Source: Candidatus Scatomorpha stercoravium (lineage in GTDB: Bacteria > Bacillota > Clostridia > Oscillospirales > Oscillospiraceae). Taken from it: a DNA stretch of 7,298 nt. Position 1 is the first letter of the stretch, and every line of letters starts with the position of its first letter. Where the stretch lies: NCBI GenBank assembly GCA_018716005.1, contig DVKN01000246.1:1-7298 (forward strand), given 5' to 3'. The position numbers and the translations under genes are program-made. Below, piece by piece: positions 6,874 to 7,298 of the stretch. A model generated the notes under the pieces. That model saw only the letters and a program-made list of their open reading frames with translations. It was not told where the DNA came from and ran no database searches.

Positions 6874-7240
6874 TGGCGTCAGCCTCCAGCTTCCCGAGCA
6901 TATCGCGCAGCTCGGCTATCTCCTCCCGGCTGAGGTTCTGCTTGCGCGTGAAGGTGCTCACAAGGCGGCTCAGGCTGCCGCGGTAGACGCGGTCTATGAG
7001 ATCCGCCGTCTCGCTCATCGCGGCGTCCTCGCGCTCTATCGCGGGATAATAAACCCGCGTGCGCGAGAGCTCGGCCGTGCGCAGCGCGCCCTTGTCCTCG
7101 AGCCGCCGCAGCAGGGTGAGCGTAGTGCTGCGGCTCCAGCCGCGCGACTCCGCGAGCGCGCGGACGAAATCGCGGCCCGTTATGCCCGGCCTCTCCCAGC
7201 AGAGCTCCATCACCGCCCACTCGGCGTCTGTTATGGTCAT
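6866..7240 (-). CDS. BlaI/MecI/CopY family transcriptional repressor
   Basis: This 124-residue protein has the usual BlaI length. Residues 1-70 form the winged helix: ITDAEWAVMELCW (3-15) is the family's first helix, WSRSTTLTLLRRLEDKGAL (35-53) contains the recognition helix and the RLxxKG turn, and the wing ends in RVYYPAI (62-68). Residues 74-124 are helical and match the dimerisation and proteolysis-sensitive tail of BlaI proteins. The exact cleavage site cannot be predicted. The ATG at 7240 is supported by a GGGAGG site 8 bases upstream. The gene overlaps the BlaR1-like gene by 8 bases, the classic repressor-receptor pair. A palindrome lies just upstream over the expected transcription start, pointing to autorepression. 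CopY-type copper control is less likely: I see no CxCxxxxCxC metal motif at the C-terminus, and the partner is an M56 protease. Confidence 0.95.
   Translation of the reverse strand: MTITDAEWAVMELCWERPGITGRDFVRALAESRGWSRSTTLTLLRRLEDKGALRTAELSRTRVYYPAIEREDAAMSETADLIDRVYRGSLSRLVSTFTRKQNLSREEIAELRDMLGKLEADANA
6883..6887 (-). promoter_or_regulatory. Ribosome binding site of the BlaR1-like gene inside the repressor gene
   Basis: GGAGG on the - strand lies within the last codons of the repressor gene, 9 bases before the ATG at 6873. With the 8-base overlap (repressor stop TAG at 6868-6866) it supports the chosen start and suggests coupled translation of repressor and receptor. Confidence 0.8.
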
Positions 7241-7248
7241 GGCGTTCG

Positions 7249-7254
7249 CCTCCC
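7249..7254 (-). promoter_or_regulatory. Ribosome binding site of the BlaI-type gene
   Basis: GGGAGG on the - strand ends 8 bases before the ATG at 7240. It is a strong Shine-Dalgarno that fixes the start of the repressor gene. Confidence 0.8.
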
Positions 7255-7257
7255 ATC

Positions 7258-7277
7258 ATGTTTACTCTTGTAAACAT
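7258..7277 (-). promoter_or_regulatory. Probable BlaI-family operator (perfect 8-bp inverted repeat)
   Basis: ATGTTTAC (7258-7265) and GTAAACAT (7270-7277) form a perfect 8-bp inverted repeat around a 4-base spacer. The size, AT-rich dyad form and core TTTAC/GTAAA resemble the TACA/TGTA-type operators of BlaI/MecI repressors. It starts directly after the -10 element and covers the expected transcription start of the repressor operon, where a bound dimer would block transcription. That the window's repressor binds it is inferred from position. Confidence 0.78.
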
Positions 7278-7286
7278 ATCATATCA
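7278..7286 (-). promoter_or_regulatory. Extended -10 promoter element of the BlaI/M56 operon
   Basis: The - strand reads TGATATGAT (7286-7278), an extended -10 (TGn plus a five-of-six match to TATAAT). The -35, at the usual 17-base spacing, would fall just past the right edge of the window. Transcription should start near 7271, inside the palindrome, giving a leader of about 30 bases. Confidence 0.6.
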
Positions 7287-7298
7287 CGTATGTCTACG

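Noticed and set aside
6398..7273. 291-codon open frame on the + strand opposite the repressor and the start of the right receptor
   Set aside because: It is antisense to two firmly identified genes and would run through the operator. Its composition is typical of a GC-rich shadow frame.

Overview
The window is fully packed, GC-rich (about two thirds G+C by eye) bacterial DNA. The likely source is a high-GC member of the Clostridia, such as a gut Oscillospiraceae- or Christensenellaceae-like lineage. This is inferred from the BlaI/M56 (BlaR1-like) modules, an AlkZ-related protein of a type I associate with Clostridia, GGAGG-type ribosome binding sites, TATAAT-type -10 elements and short intergenic gaps. 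The species cannot be named from the sequence.

Layout. On the + strand, an operon enters from the left edge. It holds a 5'-truncated M56 membrane metallopeptidase of BlaR1 type (1-2075), then 15 bases later an AlkZ-related winged-helix protein (2091-2741), and ends at a strong intrinsic terminator (2746-2775). On the - strand, reading right to left, are an operator/promoter (7258-7286), a BlaI/MecI-type repressor (7240-6866), a full-length BlaR1-like M56 metallopeptidase overlapping it by 8 bases (6873-4093), an intrinsic terminator (4082-4044), a separate promoter (near 4025-4030), and a MalY/PatB-type PLP enzyme (3989-2775). The two transcription units converge on the terminator at 2746-2775. 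No gap exceeds about 100 bases. I saw no tRNA, rRNA, CRISPR array, insertion sequence or phage gene.

How the parts work together. The right-hand pair has the architecture of a BlaI/BlaR1 signalling switch. A dimeric repressor would sit on a palindrome over its own transcription start. A four-helix membrane protein carries an HEXXH protease domain between its third and fourth membrane segments and a large outer domain at its C-terminus. By analogy with BlaR1, signal sensing outside would activate the protease inside and relieve repression. Neither receptor carries the penicillin-binding SxxK/SxN/KTG sensor of true BlaR1, so the signal is unknown and is probably not a beta-lactam.

Points of interest. 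Two paralogous receptors lie about 2 kb apart with near-identical protease cores but largely different outer domains. Those outer domains share one short motif, Y-x-E-x-x-S-L-x-V-H-x-Y. In both proteins the last membrane helix ends in a lipobox-like Cys, which raises the possibility that the sensor is a tethered or releasable lipoprotein. I do not see a demonstrably new system. The divergent M56 sensors are the part least explained by known families.
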